Positions 9,900-20,049 of a stretch of 64,000 nt of DNA are shown in pieces. Source of the stretch: Modestobacter sp. VKM Ac-2984 (GTDB lineage Bacteria > Actinomycetota > Actinomycetes > Mycobacteriales > Geodermatophilaceae); contig NZ_JAPVBJ010000008.1 of the NCBI RefSeq assembly GCF_026967985.1, forward strand, positions 62,001 to 126,000, in the 5' to 3' direction. The position numbers and the translations under genes are program-made. Below the pieces are notes generated by a model. The model had not been told where the DNA came from. It did no database searches and saw only the letters and a program-made list of their open reading frames with translations. Numbering within the stretch: position 1 is the stretch's first letter; the number at the start of each line of letters is the position of its first letter.

Positions 9900-10817
9900 T
9901 CAGCGCTGGCGCAGGCCGCTGAGCGGGCCGCGGTAGGCGTGCGCCGGCGGGCCGCTCACGCCGGGCCGCACGGTGAACAGCCGGCCGGCGTCGGGTTGGG
10001 CGGCCCGGGTGGCGTCGTCCATCCCGTGCACCGACGTGCTGATCGCCAGCAGGTCGCCGGCGAACGCGCAGCTGGTGGTGTTCTGCGCGTCCACCTCGAC
10101 GACCGTGAGCAACTCGCCCTCGGGGGACCAGCGCCGCACCTGCGCGCCGCCCCACAGCGCCGTCCAGAGGCAGCCCTCGTCGTCCACGGTGAGGCCGTCG
10201 GCGACGCCGTCGGGGTCCTCGCTGAAGTCCAGCAGCACCCGGCGCTGCCCGAAGGCGCCGGTGTCCAGGTCGTAGTCGAAGGCCCAGACGACCTGCTGCC
10301 CGGAGTCGGAGAGGTACACCGTGCGGTCGTCGGGCGACCAGCCCAGTCCGTTGGAGATGGTGAGACCGTCGAGCACGGTGCTGACCGTGCCGTCCAGGTC
10401 GAGCCGGTAGAGGCTGCCGGCCCCGGGCTGCTCGTCGAAGGCCATGGTGCCGGCGAAGAACCGGCCGGCCCGGTCGCAGGCGCCGTCGTTCATCCGGGTG
10501 CCGCCGGCGGACTCCGAGCCACCCTCCCCGGCCAGCTCGATGAGGACCTCCGCGGTGCCGTCGGCGGCCAGTCGGGTGAAGCCCGCCCCGGCGCCCAGCA
10601 GCCAGCCCCCGGCGGCCGCCGGGGCGACGAAGCCCACCGTCGCACCGCCGCGGTGCTCGGCCACCGGGACGACGTCGTCCCCGCTGACGGTGCCGCGGCG
10701 GACGAGCCCCGCGGTGATGTCCACCCAGAGCAGCTCCTGGGCGGCGGCGTCCCAGATCGGGCCCTCTCCGTGCTCGGCCGGGACGGGGCTGGTGGGTGTC
10801 GCCTGCAGTCGGATCAC
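9900..10817 (-). CDS. SMP-30/gluconolactonase/LRE family protein
   Basis: 305-aa six-bladed beta-propeller of the regucalcin family. Conserved metal-site segments are [10 protein letters not shown] near the N-terminus, [41 protein letters not shown] and [20 protein letters not shown]. Family members hydrolyse sugar lactones such as gluconolactone. The exact substrate is not inferable. The GTG at 10817 is chosen because GGGGAGG lies upstream and the first blade then starts a few residues in; longer frames run into non-coding sequence. Divergent from ppc. Confidence 0.85.
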   Translation of the reverse strand: MIRLQATPTSPVPAEHGEGPIWDAAAQELLWVDITAGLVRRGTVSGDDVVPVAEHRGGATVGFVAPAAAGGWLLGAGAGFTRLAADGTAEVLIELAGEGGSESAGGTRMNDGACDRAGRFFAGTMAFDEQPGAGSLYRLDLDGTVSTVLDGLTISNGLGWSPDDRTVYLSDSGQQVVWAFDYDLDTGAFGQRRVLLDFSEDPDGVADGLTVDDEGCLWTALWGGAQVRRWSPEGELLTVVEVDAQNTTSCAFAGDLLAISTSVHGMDDATRAAQPDAGRLFTVRPGVSGPPAHAYRGPLSGLRQR

Positions 10818-10872
10818 CCGCCCATCCTCCCCGGGACACCGGGCCGTCACACCGGTTGCGGATACTGCCCCC

Positions 10873-13692
10873 GTGTCCGAAGCCACCGTCGACGTTGCCG
10901 ACCTGCGCCCCTCCGGGGGTCCCACCGACCCGGACGACCGCACCGACGAGCCCTTGCGGGCCGACATCCGACTGCTGGGCCGGGTCCTCGGGGAGGTGAT
11001 CGGGGAGCAGGCCGGCGCCGACGTGCTGGAACTGGTCGAGGCCACCAGGGTCGAGGCGTTCCGGATCCGGCGCTCCGAGGTGGGCCGCTCCGAGCTCGCC
11101 GACCGCCTGGCCCAGCTCGACCTGCACGAGGCCAACCACGTGGTGCGGGCGTTCAGCCACTTCTCGCTGCTGGCCAACATCGCCGAGGACGTGCACCACG
11201 AGCGCCGCCGCCGGCACCACCGGCGGGAGGGCTCACCCCCGCAGAAGGGGAGCCTGGCGGCGTCGCTGGACCTGCTGGACGAGGCAGGCCTCGACGGCGA
11301 CGTGGTGGCCCGGGAACTGGCCGGGGCGCTCGTCGTCCCGGTGGTCACCGCGCACCCGACCGAGGTGCGCCGCCGGACGATCTCCCAGGTGCAGCAGCAG
11401 GTGACCGACCTGATCCGACAGCGCGACGACGCCGGGCCGTACGGGATCGACGAGCGGGCCTGGGCGGCGCACCTGTCCCGCGAGGTGCTCACCCTCTGGC
11501 AGACGGCGCTGCTGAGGCTGTCCCGGCTGCGGCTGGCCGACGAGATCGACGAGGCGCTGCGCTACTACGACCTGTCGCTGTTCGAGGTCGTCCCGGCGAT
11601 CAACACCGAGCTCCGCCAGGCCCTGCGCGCGCGCTGGCCGGACGCCGACCTGCTCGCCACCCCGATGCTGCAGCCCGGTTCCTGGATCGGCGGTGACCGC
11701 GACGGCAACCCGTTCGTCACCGCCGACGCCGTCCGCCGGGCCACCACCCGGCAAGCGGAGACGGCGCTGCGCCACCACCTCGCCGAGCTGATCTGCCTGG
11801 CCGACGAGCTGTCGATGTCCGACCGGCTGGTGACGCCCACCGACGAGCTGTACGCCCTGGCCGAGGCCTCCGGCGACGACTCCCCGTTCCGCGGCGACGA
11901 GCCCTACCGGCGCGCGCTGCGCGGGGTCTACCGGCGGCTGGCTGCGACCGCGCGGCGGGTGCTCGGCGCGGTGCCGGGGGAGGAGCCGGACGTCGACCTG
12001 CCGCCCTACGCCCTCCCCGAGGAGCTGATCGCCGACCTCGCCACGGTCGACGCCTCGCTGCGCAGCCACGGGGCCGGTGCGCTGGCCGACGACCGGCTGG
12101 CCCGGCTGCGCGACGCGGTGGAGGTCTTCGGCTTCCACCTGTGCGGGCTGGACATGCGGCAGAACTCCGCGGTGCACGAAGAGGTGCTGGGCGAGCTGCT
12201 GGCCTGGGCCGGGGTGTGCGAGGACTACGCGGCGCTGGACGAGGCCGCCCGGGTCGAGCTGCTCACCGGCGAGTTGCAGCTGCGCCGGCCGCTGGTGCGC
12301 CCGGGCGCCGAGCTCTCCGAGCTGGCCCGCGGCGAGCTGGACCTGCTGGTGGCGGCCGCCGAGCAGGTGGCGCTGCTCGGCCCGCGGGCGATCCCGAACT
12401 ACGTGATCAGCATGTGCGAGTCGGTCAGCGACGTGCTGGAGGTCGCCGTCCTGCTCAAGGAGGTCGGGCTGCTCGACCCGGGCCCCCTGACTCCGGACGG
12501 TGGGGTCGGTCCCACCTGCTCGGTGGGCATCTCCCCGCTGTTCGAGACGATCGGTGACCTGCAGGCCGCCGGCACGATCCTGGCCGCGATGCTGGACCAG
12601 CCGCTGTACCGGGCGCTGGTGGCCAACCGCGGCGACGACCAGGAGGTGATGCTCGGTTACAGCGACAGCAACAAGGACGGTGGCTACCTGGCCGCCAACT
12701 GGGCGCTGTACCGGGCCGAGCTGGCGCTGGTCGAGGTCGCCCGCGCCAACGGGATCCGGCTGCGGCTGTTCCACGGCCGCGGCGGCACCGTCGGCCGGGG
12801 AGGCGGCCCCAGCTACGAGGCGATCCGGGCGCAGCCGCCCGGCTCGGTCGCCGGGGCGCTGCGGATCACCGAGCAGGGCGAGGTGATCGCGGCCAAGTAC
12901 GCCTCACCCGACCTGGCCCGCCGGAACCTGGAGGCGCTGGTCGCGGCCACCCTGGAGTCGACGCTGCTGGACATCGAGGGCCTCGGTGCGGACGCCGAGG
13001 AGGTCTACGCGCTGCTGGACGACCTGGCGGCGCGGGCGCAGGGCGCCTACCGGGCGCTGGTGCACGAGACGCCGGGCTTCGTCGAGTGGTTCCGCGCCGC
13101 GACCCCGATCCGGGAGCTGGCGGAGCTGAACATCGGCAGCCGGCCGCCGTCCCGCAAGGCCGGGGACAAGATCGCCGACCTGCGGGCGATCCCGTGGGTG
13201 TTCAGCTGGTCGCAGGCCCGGATCATGCTGCCCGGCTGGTACGGCACCGGGACGGCCCTGGAGTCGTGGGTCGACGGCTCGCCGGAGCGGCTGGCCCAGC
13301 TGCAGGACCTGCACACGCGGTGGCCGTTCTTCCGCACCGTGCTGTCCAACATGGGCATGGTGCTGGCCAAGACCGACCTGGAGCTGGCCGCCCGGTACGC
13401 CGAGCTCGTGCCCGACGCGGAGCTGCGCGACCGGGTGTTCAGCCAGATCACCGCCGAGCACGAGCGGACGGTGCGGATGCTGCTGGCGGTCACCGGCGAC
13501 GAGCAGCTGCTGGCCGACAACCCGTCGCTGGCCCGGTCGATCCGCAACCGGTTCCCCTACCTGGAGCCGCTGCACCACCTGCAGGTCGAGATGCTGTGCC
13601 GCCGCCGCGAGGGGGACGACGACGAGCTGGTGCGCCGCTGCATCCAGCTGAGCGTCAACGGCGTCGCCACCGCGCTGCGCAACTCCGGCTGA
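10873..13692 (+). CDS. ppc: Phosphoenolpyruvate carboxylase
   Basis: 939-aa enzyme that carboxylates PEP to oxaloacetate to refill the TCA cycle. Catalytic and signature segments are [13 protein letters not shown] (His161), [44 protein letters not shown] and [11 protein letters not shown]. The C-terminus RNSG matches the conserved RNTG tail. GTG at 10873 is the start. An open extension upstream is antisense to the SMP-30 gene and lacks PEPC similarity. It functionally complements citA in the same window. Confidence 0.96.
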   Translation: MSEATVDVADLRPSGGPTDPDDRTDEPLRADIRLLGRVLGEVIGEQAGADVLELVEATRVEAFRIRRSEVGRSELADRLAQLDLHEANHVVRAFSHFSLLANIAEDVHHERRRRHHRREGSPPQKGSLAASLDLLDEAGLDGDVVARELAGALVVPVVTAHPTEVRRRTISQVQQQVTDLIRQRDDAGPYGIDERAWAAHLSREVLTLWQTALLRLSRLRLADEIDEALRYYDLSLFEVVPAINTELRQALRARWPDADLLATPMLQPGSWIGGDRDGNPFVTADAVRRATTRQAETALRHHLAELICLADELSMSDRLVTPTDELYALAEASGDDSPFRGDEPYRRALRGVYRRLAATARRVLGAVPGEEPDVDLPPYALPEELIADLATVDASLRSHGAGALADDRLARLRDAVEVFGFHLCGLDMRQNSAVHEEVLGELLAWAGVCEDYAALDEAARVELLTGELQLRRPLVRPGAELSELARGELDLLVAAAEQVALLGPRAIPNYVISMCESVSDVLEVAVLLKEVGLLDPGPLTPDGGVGPTCSVGISPLFETIGDLQAAGTILAAMLDQPLYRALVANRGDDQEVMLGYSDSNKDGGYLAANWALYRAELALVEVARANGIRLRLFHGRGGTVGRGGGPSYEAIRAQPPGSVAGALRITEQGEVIAAKYASPDLARRNLEALVAATLESTLLDIEGLGADAEEVYALLDDLAARAQGAYRALVHETPGFVEWFRAATPIRELAELNIGSRPPSRKAGDKIADLRAIPWVFSWSQARIMLPGWYGTGTALESWVDGSPERLAQLQDLHTRWPFFRTVLSNMGMVLAKTDLELAARYAELVPDAELRDRVFSQITAEHERTVRMLLAVTGDEQLLADNPSLARSIRNRFPYLEPLHHLQVEMLCRRREGDDDELVRRCIQLSVNGVATALRNSG

Positions 13693-13702
13693 GCTGGTCC
13701 GC

Positions 13703-13749
13703 GCACGCTTGTGCTCTGCTCACCACCAGTGAGCAGAGCACAAGCGTGC
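13703..13749. terminator. Long perfect hairpin, family C copy 1 (ppc end)
   Basis: Two perfect 21-bp arms (13703-13723 and 13729-13749) enclose a 5-nt loop, CACCA. The left arm runs through CTTGTGCTCTGCTCAC. Further CTGGTC/GACCAG pairing (13694-13699 and 13751-13756) extends the stem. It lies between the convergent ppc and aminotransferase genes. No U-tract follows. Its TTGTGCTCTG arm resembles the TTGTGCGCTG arms at 54168 and 55155. Confidence 0.8.
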
Positions 13750-13787
13750 CGACCAGGACATGCCTGCGCCCAGGGGCGCGGGCGGGC

Positions 13788-14918
13788 TCAGCTGCGGGCG
13801 GCCTCGATGGCGGCGGCCAGCCGGCGCACGCCCTCGTCGACGTCGCCGGGCTGCACCGCCGAGTAGGCCAGCCGGAAGCTGTTGTGCCCGCCCTCGAGCA
13901 GGAAGTCGGTGCCGGGCACGATCGCCACCCCGCGGGCGGCGGCCTCGGTGGTGATCCGGGCGACGTCGTGGCCCTCGTCCTCGGGCAGCGACACCCACAG
14001 GAAGTAGCCGCCCTCGGGACGGCGGAAGGTCGCCTGCGGCAGGTGCTCGCGCAGCGCGTCGTCCAGCAGCCCGACCCGCTCGGCCAGCGCCGACTTCACC
14101 CGCTCCAGCGCGGCCGGGAACCGGTCGCCCTGCAGGTAGGCGTGCACGGTGCCCTGGGCGACCATGTTCGGCGCGATGTAGGTGTTGGTGGCCCGCACCC
14201 GGATCTTCTCGATGATCGCCGGCGGCCCGACCAGGTAGCCCACCCGGATGCCCGGGCAGACGGTCTTGGAGAACGACGACGCGTAGACGACGTGCTCGCT
14301 GGCCGCACCGCCGTCCAGCTCCAGCATCCGCGGCAGCGGCTCGCCACTGAACCGGATGTCGACGTAGGGGTCGTCCTCGAACAGCACGAACCCGTGCTCG
14401 CGGGCCAGCTCCAGCAGCCGCTCGCGCTTGGCCAGCGAGAGCGTGTAGCCGGCCGGGTTCTGGAAGTTGGGGATGACGTGCGCCAGGGTCGGCGCCAGCC
14501 CGCCCTCGAGCAGGGCGGCGACCTCGTCGACGGCGATGCCGTCCTCCTCCAGCGTCACCAGGTGCACGTCGGCGCCGCGCGAGCGCAGCCCGAGCAGGGT
14601 GCGGTCGTAGGTGGGCCGCTCGGTGATCACCGCCGCGCCGGGGGTGGCCAGCTCGTCGAAGAGGAAGGCGTCGGCCTGCATCGAGCCGTTGGTCACCAGC
14701 ACGTGCTCGACCGGGACGCCGTGCTTCTCGGCGATCCACTTCCGCAGCGGCACGTAGCCGACCGCCGTCCCGTAGCCGGTCATCCCGGCCGGGTCGGAGT
14801 CGAACGCGGCGACCGCGGCCTGCTTGAGGCCCTCGACGTCGACGATGTCGGTCGACGGGGCCCCGCGGGCGAAGGAGATCATCGTGGTGGCGGGCGAGGT
14901 CTGTGCTGAGCCGGTCAC
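13788..14918 (-). CDS. PLP-dependent aminotransferase (class I/II, 2-aminoadipate aminotransferase-like)
   Basis: 376-aa fold-type I aminotransferase. It shows the substrate-binding PNFQNPAGYTLS, FEDDPYVDIRF and the PLP-lysine segment SSFSKTVCPGIRVGYLVG, ending in FRLAYSAV. It lacks the N-terminal winged helix of MocR regulators, so it is an enzyme related to LysN and valine-pyruvate-type transaminases. Specificity is uncertain. The GTG at 14918 is chosen because a longer frame would run into fprA, which lies 34 bp upstream on the same strand and is probably co-transcribed. Confidence 0.85.
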   Translation of the reverse strand: MTGSAQTSPATTMISFARGAPSTDIVDVEGLKQAAVAAFDSDPAGMTGYGTAVGYVPLRKWIAEKHGVPVEHVLVTNGSMQADAFLFDELATPGAAVITERPTYDRTLLGLRSRGADVHLVTLEEDGIAVDEVAALLEGGLAPTLAHVIPNFQNPAGYTLSLAKRERLLELAREHGFVLFEDDPYVDIRFSGEPLPRMLELDGGAASEHVVYASSFSKTVCPGIRVGYLVGPPAIIEKIRVRATNTYIAPNMVAQGTVHAYLQGDRFPAALERVKSALAERVGLLDDALREHLPQATFRRPEGGYFLWVSLPEDEGHDVARITTEAAARGVAIVPGTDFLLEGGHNSFRLAYSAVQPGDVDEGVRRLAAAIEAARS

Positions 14919-14952
14919 GAGACCGAGTCTGCCGTACCGCGCCAGCCCGAGC

Positions 14953-16335
14953 TCAGCCCTCCTGCGCCGCCGCGGCGGCCCGGACGGCGTCCAGCAGCTG
15001 CTGCCGGTCGTGGAGGGTGGTGCGGGCCCGGCCGTGCACGGCACCGAGCGCGATCTCGGCGGCGTCGATGGCCCGCCAGTCGGAGAGCAGCACCGGGTGC
15101 CCGCCCCGGGCACGCAGGGTGTCGACCCAGTCGTCGTCCCCGCCGGGCGCCAGCACCCCGGCGGCGACGTCGGCCAGCATCGAGGCGACGGTCTCCCGGG
15201 CGTCGTGCTTGTTGGTGCCGACGACGCCGGTCGGCCCCCGCTTGATCCACCCGGCCACGTACTCGCCCCGGCTGACCTCGCCGTCGCGGAGCACCCGGCC
15301 GGCGTCGTGCGGCACCGTGCCGCCGTCCAGCGGCAGCCCCGGCAGCGCGTGCCCGCGGTAGCCGACCGAGCGCACCACCAGGTCGGCCGGGACGACGTCG
15401 AGCTCCCCGGTGCCGACCGCCCGGCCGTCGGCGTCGACCCGGGTGCGCTCCACCTCCACCCCGATGACCCGGTCGGTGCCGAGCAGCCGCACCGGGCGGG
15501 CGTGGAAGCGCAGCCGCACGCTCACCGTGCCGGGGGCGGCCTCGTGGCCTGCGTAGTCGGCGAGTGCGGCGAGGTTGCGGGCGACGTGCCGGTCCTCGGC
15601 GGCCAGTGCCGCATCCCCGGCGTCGGTGAGGTCGGCCGGGTCGACGAGCACGGTGGCCGCAGCCAGGTGGCCCAGCTCGCGCAGCTCCTGGGTGGTGAAG
15701 CTGGCCTGCGCCGGGCCGCGGCGGCCGAGCACGGTGATCCGCTCGACCGGGGCGGCGGCCAGCGTGTCGAGCACGTGGTGCGGCATGTCGGTGGGGTGCA
15801 GTTCGGCAGGGGAGCGCGCGAGCACCCGGGCCACGTCGAGGGCCACGTTGCCCACCCCGACCACCACGACGTCCCGGGCCCCGGCCACCAGCTCCTCGAC
15901 CCGCGTCCGGTCGGCGTCGGGGTGCCCGCAGTACCAGGCGACGACGTCGGTGGCGGCCAGGCTGCCGGGCAGCTCCTCGCCGGGGATGCCCAGCGTGCGG
16001 TCACCGGCTGCGCCGTAGGTGTAGACGACGGCGTCGACGTGCCGGCGCAGCTCGTCCAGGGCCAGGTCGGTGCCGATCTCCACGTTGCCGACGAAGCGCA
16101 CCCGCTCGTGGTCCAGCGTGTGGTGCAGCGTCTCCCGCAGCGCCCGCATCTTCAGGTGGTCGGGGGCGATGCCGTGCCGCACCAGGCCGAACGGGGTGGG
16201 CAGCCGGTCGATCAGGTCGACCGCGACCGGGACGTCGTCCTGCCCGGCGAGTGCGTCGGCGGCGTAGATGCCGGCCGGCCCGGCACCGACGACGGCGACG
16301 CGCAGCGGGCGTCCGGGCACAGCGGGTTCGGCCAC
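14953..16335 (-). CDS. fprA: Ferredoxin/adrenodoxin-type NADP+ reductase FprA
   Basis: 460-aa FAD enzyme matching mycobacterial FprA in length. The FAD fingerprint VAVVGAGPAGIYAADAL is at the N-terminus, and PTPFGLVRHGIAPDH follows. The NADP-binding VVVVGVGNVALDVARVL lies mid-protein, and the C-terminal GWIKRGPTGVVGTNKHDARETV is the adrenodoxin-reductase signature. It moves electrons between NADPH and ferredoxins that feed P450s or other reductive enzymes. No ferredoxin or P450 gene is adjacent. GTG at 16335 is the start, since upstream sequence in the frame is antisense to the ABM gene. Confidence 0.93.
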   Translation of the reverse strand: MAEPAVPGRPLRVAVVGAGPAGIYAADALAGQDDVPVAVDLIDRLPTPFGLVRHGIAPDHLKMRALRETLHHTLDHERVRFVGNVEIGTDLALDELRRHVDAVVYTYGAAGDRTLGIPGEELPGSLAATDVVAWYCGHPDADRTRVEELVAGARDVVVVGVGNVALDVARVLARSPAELHPTDMPHHVLDTLAAAPVERITVLGRRGPAQASFTTQELRELGHLAAATVLVDPADLTDAGDAALAAEDRHVARNLAALADYAGHEAAPGTVSVRLRFHARPVRLLGTDRVIGVEVERTRVDADGRAVGTGELDVVPADLVVRSVGYRGHALPGLPLDGGTVPHDAGRVLRDGEVSRGEYVAGWIKRGPTGVVGTNKHDARETVASMLADVAAGVLAPGGDDDWVDTLRARGGHPVLLSDWRAIDAAEIALGAVHGRARTTLHDRQQLLDAVRAAAAAQEG

Positions 16336-16416
16336 GCCCGCATCGTCGTCCCGATGGCGGGTAGGCGCCAGGGTGAACCCGGGCAGCCGTGCCCGACCAC
16401 CGCTGAGGAGTCCTGC

Positions 16417-16725
16417 GTGTCCATCACGATCGTCGCCACCATCTCGCCCAAGCCCGGCCGCGCCGACGCCGTCCGGGAGGCGTTCACCGCCGCCATCCCG
16501 AAGGTGCACGAGGAGCCCGGCTGCGAGCTGTACGCCCTGCACGAGGACGGCTACGGGTTCGTGATGATCGAGCGCTGGGCCACCCAGGACGACGTCAAGG
16601 CGCACGGGGCCGGCGAGACGTTCAACCAGCTGACCGAGAGCGTGAAGGACGACCTGACCGAGCCGATCGGCGTCCGGCTGCTGCACGCCGTGCCCGCCGG
16701 CGACGAGGCCAAGGGCGCCCTCTAG
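16417..16725 (+). CDS. Antibiotic biosynthesis monooxygenase (ABM) domain protein
   Basis: 102-aa single-domain ferredoxin-like protein. It begins SITIVATISPKPGRADAVREAF and carries EEPGCELYALHED and FVMIERWATQDDVKAHGAGE, the usual ABM (YgiN-like) pattern. Such small dimeric proteins act as quinol or cofactor-free monooxygenases. The substrate here is unknown. GTG start with GAGGAG upstream. Its TAG stop shares the palindrome CTAG with the stop of the convergent nei gene. Confidence 0.85.
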   Translation: MSITIVATISPKPGRADAVREAFTAAIPKVHEEPGCELYALHEDGYGFVMIERWATQDDVKAHGAGETFNQLTESVKDDLTEPIGVRLLHAVPAGDEAKGAL

Positions 16726-17531
16726 ACCGCCTGGCAGGTGGGGCACCAGAAGAGGTTGCGGCCGGCCATGAGCTCGGTGCGCACCTCGGTGCCGCAGACC
16801 CGGCAGGGCAGCCCGGCGCGCCGGTAGACGTAGTGCGCGTCCTCCCGGAGCGCCGGGCCGCTCCGCCGTTCGCGGTCGGCGCGCTCGGTGGTGACGATCC
16901 GGCCGGCCTTGACCCCGGCCTTCATCAGCGTCGCCAGGTCGGCCCACAGCCGGTCCCAGAGCTCGGCGTCGACGTCCCTGCCCAGCCGGAAGGGGCTCAG
17001 CCGCTGCCGGAACAGGGCCTCGGCCCGGTAGACGTTCCCGACGCCGGCGAGCACGGCCTGGTCCATGAGCAGTTGGCCGATGGTGGTCCGGCTGCGGGAG
17101 ATGCGGGCGAACGCCTTCGCCGGGTCCGACCGCCGGCGCAGCGGGTCCGGGCCGAGCCGGTCGAGGATCAACTGCACCTCGCCGTCGGTGATCAGCTCGC
17201 AGGCGGTGGCGCCGCGCAGGTCGGTCCACACGCCCTCGCCGTCCTCGCCCGGCCCCTCCCAGCGCATCCGCAGCGCGCCGCGGGGCTCGGGCGGCAGGCC
17301 GGTGCCGGAGGTGAACTTGCCGTAGAGGCCCAGGTGGACGTGGACGACGTCCGGGCCGAAGAAGGCGAACAGGTGCTTGCCGTAGGAGGTCACCTCGTCG
17401 AGCACCCGGCCGTCGAGCAGCTCGGCTTGAGCGGCGAAGCGGCCCTGCGGGCTGGTCACGTGCACCTCGCGGCCGGCGAACGCGGCCTGCTGCTCGCGGG
17501 CCAGCCGGAACAGGGTGTGGCCCTCAGGCAC
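16722..17531 (-). CDS. nei: Fpg/Nei DNA glycosylase (endonuclease VIII type)
   Basis: 269-aa bifunctional DNA glycosylase and AP lyase that removes oxidised bases. The mature N-terminus PEGHT supplies the catalytic Pro2 and Glu3. The helix-two-turn-helix segment DQAVLAGVGNVYRAEALF follows at about 150-170, and a four-cysteine zinc finger (CRVC...CPTC) closes the protein. MPEGHTLFRLAREQ closely resembles actinobacterial Nei1. The stop overlaps the convergent ABM stop by three bases. It lies downstream of phr on the same strand. Confidence 0.94.
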   Translation of the reverse strand: MPEGHTLFRLAREQQAAFAGREVHVTSPQGRFAAQAELLDGRVLDEVTSYGKHLFAFFGPDVVHVHLGLYGKFTSGTGLPPEPRGALRMRWEGPGEDGEGVWTDLRGATACELITDGEVQLILDRLGPDPLRRRSDPAKAFARISRSRTTIGQLLMDQAVLAGVGNVYRAEALFRQRLSPFRLGRDVDAELWDRLWADLATLMKAGVKAGRIVTTERADRERRSGPALREDAHYVYRRAGLPCRVCGTEVRTELMAGRNLFWCPTCQAV

Positions 17532-17604
17532 GGACGATCACGCCGTCCAGCTTCACCCGCCGGGGCCCCGCTCGCCACGACAGGACCGGTGACCCAGCCG
17601 ACAC

Positions 17605-17638
17605 CCCTGGGGCCAAAGTCACGACTTTGGCCCCAGGG
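17605..17638. repeat. Palindromic element family B copy 2 (phr/nei gap)
   Basis: 16-bp perfect arms (17605-17620 and 17623-17638) separated by AC. The core is GGGGCCAAAGTC with its mirror, the most symmetrical of the four family B copies. It abuts the phr stop codon at 17639 and precedes nei on the minus strand. It may terminate phr or cap its mRNA. No U-tract. Confidence 0.8.
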
Positions 17639-19006
17639 TCAGCGGGCGCGGACGGCGGCGTAGCGGTCCAGGGCCACCTGGCGCTCGTGGGCGTGGTCGA
17701 CGACCGGCTCGGGGTAGCCGGCCGGGACGCCGCCGGGCGCCGTCCACGGCTCGTGCACGTGCTTCGGGTCCAGGTCGCGCAGCTCGGGCACCCAGCGCTT
17801 GACGTAGGCGCCGTCCGGGTCGAACTTCTTGCCCTGGGTGATCGGGTTGAAGACCCGGTAGTACGGCGAGGCGTCGGTGCCGGTGCCGGCGACCCACTGC
17901 CAGCCGTGGTTGTTGCTGGCCAGGTCGCCGTCGACCAGGTGCTGCATGAACCACCGCGCGCCGCGGGTCCACTCCTGGTGCAGGTCCTTGACCAGGAACG
18001 AGGCGACGATCATCCGCACCCGGTTGTGCACGTAGGCCTCACCGAGCAGCTGCCGCATCCCGGCGTCGACGATCGGGAAGCCGGTGCGGCCGGTCTCCCA
18101 GGCGCACACCAGCTCCTCGGCGTCCGGTCCGGAGTCGTAGCCCATGCCCTGCAGCTGGGGGTTGAGGTACTCCCGGGCGGAGTCGGGCCGGTGCCACAGG
18201 ACGTCGGCGTAGAAGTCCCGCCAGGCCAGTTCGTCGGTGTACCGGCGCACCGACTCCGAGCCCTGCTCGGCGGCGAGATCGGCGAGCAGCGTGCGCGGGT
18301 GGATGCAGCCGTACTTCAGGTACGCCGACAGCCGGCTCGTCCCGTTGGTGCCGGGGCGGTCGCGGCCCGCGTCGTAGCCGAGCAGCCGTTCGTCCCGGAA
18401 CCGGTGCCAGGCCTCCAGGGCCGCGGCCTCGCCGGCCGGGGGCAGCTGGACCTCACCCAGGTCGGGCCGCGGTGGGGGCTCGTCGGAGCGCACGCCCTGC
18501 TGCCACGGCACCGGGTCGGGGCGGACGGCGGGGGAGTGCCAGCCGTGCTCGCGCCAGGCGCGGGCGAACGGGGTGAACACCCGGAAGGGCGTGCCGTCGC
18601 GCTTCACCACCCGGCCGGGCGCCACCGCGTACGGCGAGCCGGTGCGCACCAGCGGGACCTCGCCCAGCGCCCGCTCCACCGCCTGGTCGCGCCGCCGGCC
18701 GTACGGGCCGGCGTCCGCGGTGACGTGCACGCTGACCGCGTCCAGCTCGGCGACGAGCCGGGGGAGGACGGCGGCCGGGTCGCCGGTGCGGGTGACCAGC
18801 GCGCCGCCGGTCGAGGCGCCGAGCTCGGCCAGGCAGTCGAGCAGGAACCGCCGGCGCGGCTCGCCGGAGGGTCCGTAGAGCCGGTCGTCGAAGACGAAGA
18901 CCGGGACGACGGTGCCCCCGGGCCCGGCGGCGTCGCCGGCGGCCAGCAGGGCCGGGTGGTCGTCCAGCCGCAGGTCGCGACGGAACCAGATCAGGGCGGT
19001 GGGCAC
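17639..19006 (-). CDS. phr: Deoxyribodipyrimidine photolyase
   Basis: 455-aa flavoenzyme that splits UV-induced pyrimidine dimers using light. The N-terminal antenna domain starts PTALIWFRRDLRLDDHPALL. The FAD-binding C-terminal half shows YLKYGCIHPRTLL, ELAWRDFYADVLW, GFPIVDAGMRQL and NNHGWQWVAGTGTDASPYYRVFNP, with tryptophans suitable for electron transfer. These favour a class I CPD photolyase rather than a cryptochrome or a 6-4 enzyme. It is upstream of nei on the same strand, and its 3' end coincides with a family B hairpin. Confidence 0.94.
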   Translation of the reverse strand: MPTALIWFRRDLRLDDHPALLAAGDAAGPGGTVVPVFVFDDRLYGPSGEPRRRFLLDCLAELGASTGGALVTRTGDPAAVLPRLVAELDAVSVHVTADAGPYGRRRDQAVERALGEVPLVRTGSPYAVAPGRVVKRDGTPFRVFTPFARAWREHGWHSPAVRPDPVPWQQGVRSDEPPPRPDLGEVQLPPAGEAAALEAWHRFRDERLLGYDAGRDRPGTNGTSRLSAYLKYGCIHPRTLLADLAAEQGSESVRRYTDELAWRDFYADVLWHRPDSAREYLNPQLQGMGYDSGPDAEELVCAWETGRTGFPIVDAGMRQLLGEAYVHNRVRMIVASFLVKDLHQEWTRGARWFMQHLVDGDLASNNHGWQWVAGTGTDASPYYRVFNPITQGKKFDPDGAYVKRWVPELRDLDPKHVHEPWTAPGGVPAGYPEPVVDHAHERQVALDRYAAVRAR

Positions 19007-19048
19007 CCGGCCGAGCCTAGGAAGGCCCCGCCGGTGCCGCTGGGTGGA

Positions 19049-19369
19049 TCAGCTGTGGGCCGGCGCCAGACCGAAGGTGGGCCGGTCGGCCTCGGCGACG
19101 AGGTCCAGCTGATCGGGGTGGTCGACCAGGTACTTCCGGATGAAGGAGCAGTAGGGGAGCACGTGCAGGCCCCGCTCGCGGGCGGCGCTGAGGACGGTGC
19201 CGACCAGTTGCGTCCCGAGGCCCCGGCCGCCCATCGCCGGGTCGATCTCGGTGTGCGGCAAGGTCATCACGCCCTGGTCGACGTGGTAGCTGGCCAGGCC
19301 GACGACTCGCTCGCCGTCCCGGATCTCGAAGCGGCCCCGCTCGGGGACGTCGACGACCGTGATCTCCAT
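19049..19369 (-). CDS. GNAT-family N-acetyltransferase, short form
   Basis: 106-aa protein of the small GNAT-like group (Acetyltransf_CG type). It contains MTLPHTEIDPAMGGRGLGTQLV, the acetyl-CoA pyrophosphate-binding loop, then PYCSFIRKYLVDHPD, typical of the YidJ-type family. Target unknown. The ATG at 19369 is followed by a continuous match, while longer frames are not supported. It is the last gene before a 680-bp gap. Confidence 0.8.
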   Translation of the reverse strand: MEITVVDVPERGRFEIRDGERVVGLASYHVDQGVMTLPHTEIDPAMGGRGLGTQLVGTVLSAARERGLHVLPYCSFIRKYLVDHPDQLDLVAEADRPTFGLAPAHS

Positions 19370-20049
19370 CTGTGCTCTCCACCTCCCGCGCCTCCGGCGC
19401 CGTTGCCGGGGCTCGTATGTGCTGACACAAGGTAACGGTTGCGACACGGTGCCGCCCGCATCTCCCTCACGCGTCGGCGACCCCGGAGGTTCCCCGACCC
19501 ACGCCCGTCGCAGTCGTCGATTCGGCGATCGACCGGGCTGGAATTGCTGTTCAGTTGTGCCACATGGAGATCTGATGACGATTCCATGACGAAGTGGCAA
19601 CACATTCTCGGTTGCTCTCCAGGGCGCGCTCTGGATTCCATACCCGCAGCTCAGTCGCGTGACACCTGTCGGGGAACGTCGATCTCGGCCGGGCGGTGGA
19701 ATTGTCATTGTGGTCTTCGACACCCCGGGCGTGTCACGACCACATAACGGAATTACCCGATGGGCTGAAAGCGCCATTTGTGTTCGCCATTCACTGTTAG
19801 CGTCCTGTCTCGAGATGGGAGCGGGCCCTGCCCGCCCCACCCCGGCCCGCTGACCGGCGCACCGCGACGTGCGTGCCGACGCCCTGGCGTCGTGGCCGGC
19901 GAGCCGCACCCGCGCCTCGTGGCGCCCGCCCCGAGGGGTGGTGCGCCCGGTGGCACGACACGGACAGGTGACGAGCGCTCTGCGGAGCTGCGCGCCTCTG
20001 CCCATCGTGCCGCCAGGCCGGGGTCCTGTCCGCCGACGAGAGGTTGCCC
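19370..20049. other. 680-bp intergenic region upstream of proV, partly A/T-richer
   Basis: No convincing gene is seen. Open frames here (for example 19439-19747) are arginine-rich shadows with no family features. The stretch about 19540-19800 is visibly less GC-rich than its surroundings. It separates two divergent units and must hold the proVWX promoter, but no clean -35/-10 pair or operator could be named. It could also hide a small RNA or a decayed gene. Confidence 0.5.

Noticed and set aside
10444-10872. N-terminal extension of ppc
   Set aside because: It lies antisense to the SMP-30 gene, and PEPC homology begins after GTG 10873.
19439-19747. Possible 102-aa gene in the proV upstream gap
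   Set aside because: Arg/Ser-rich translation, no ribosome site and no family features; treated as non-coding.
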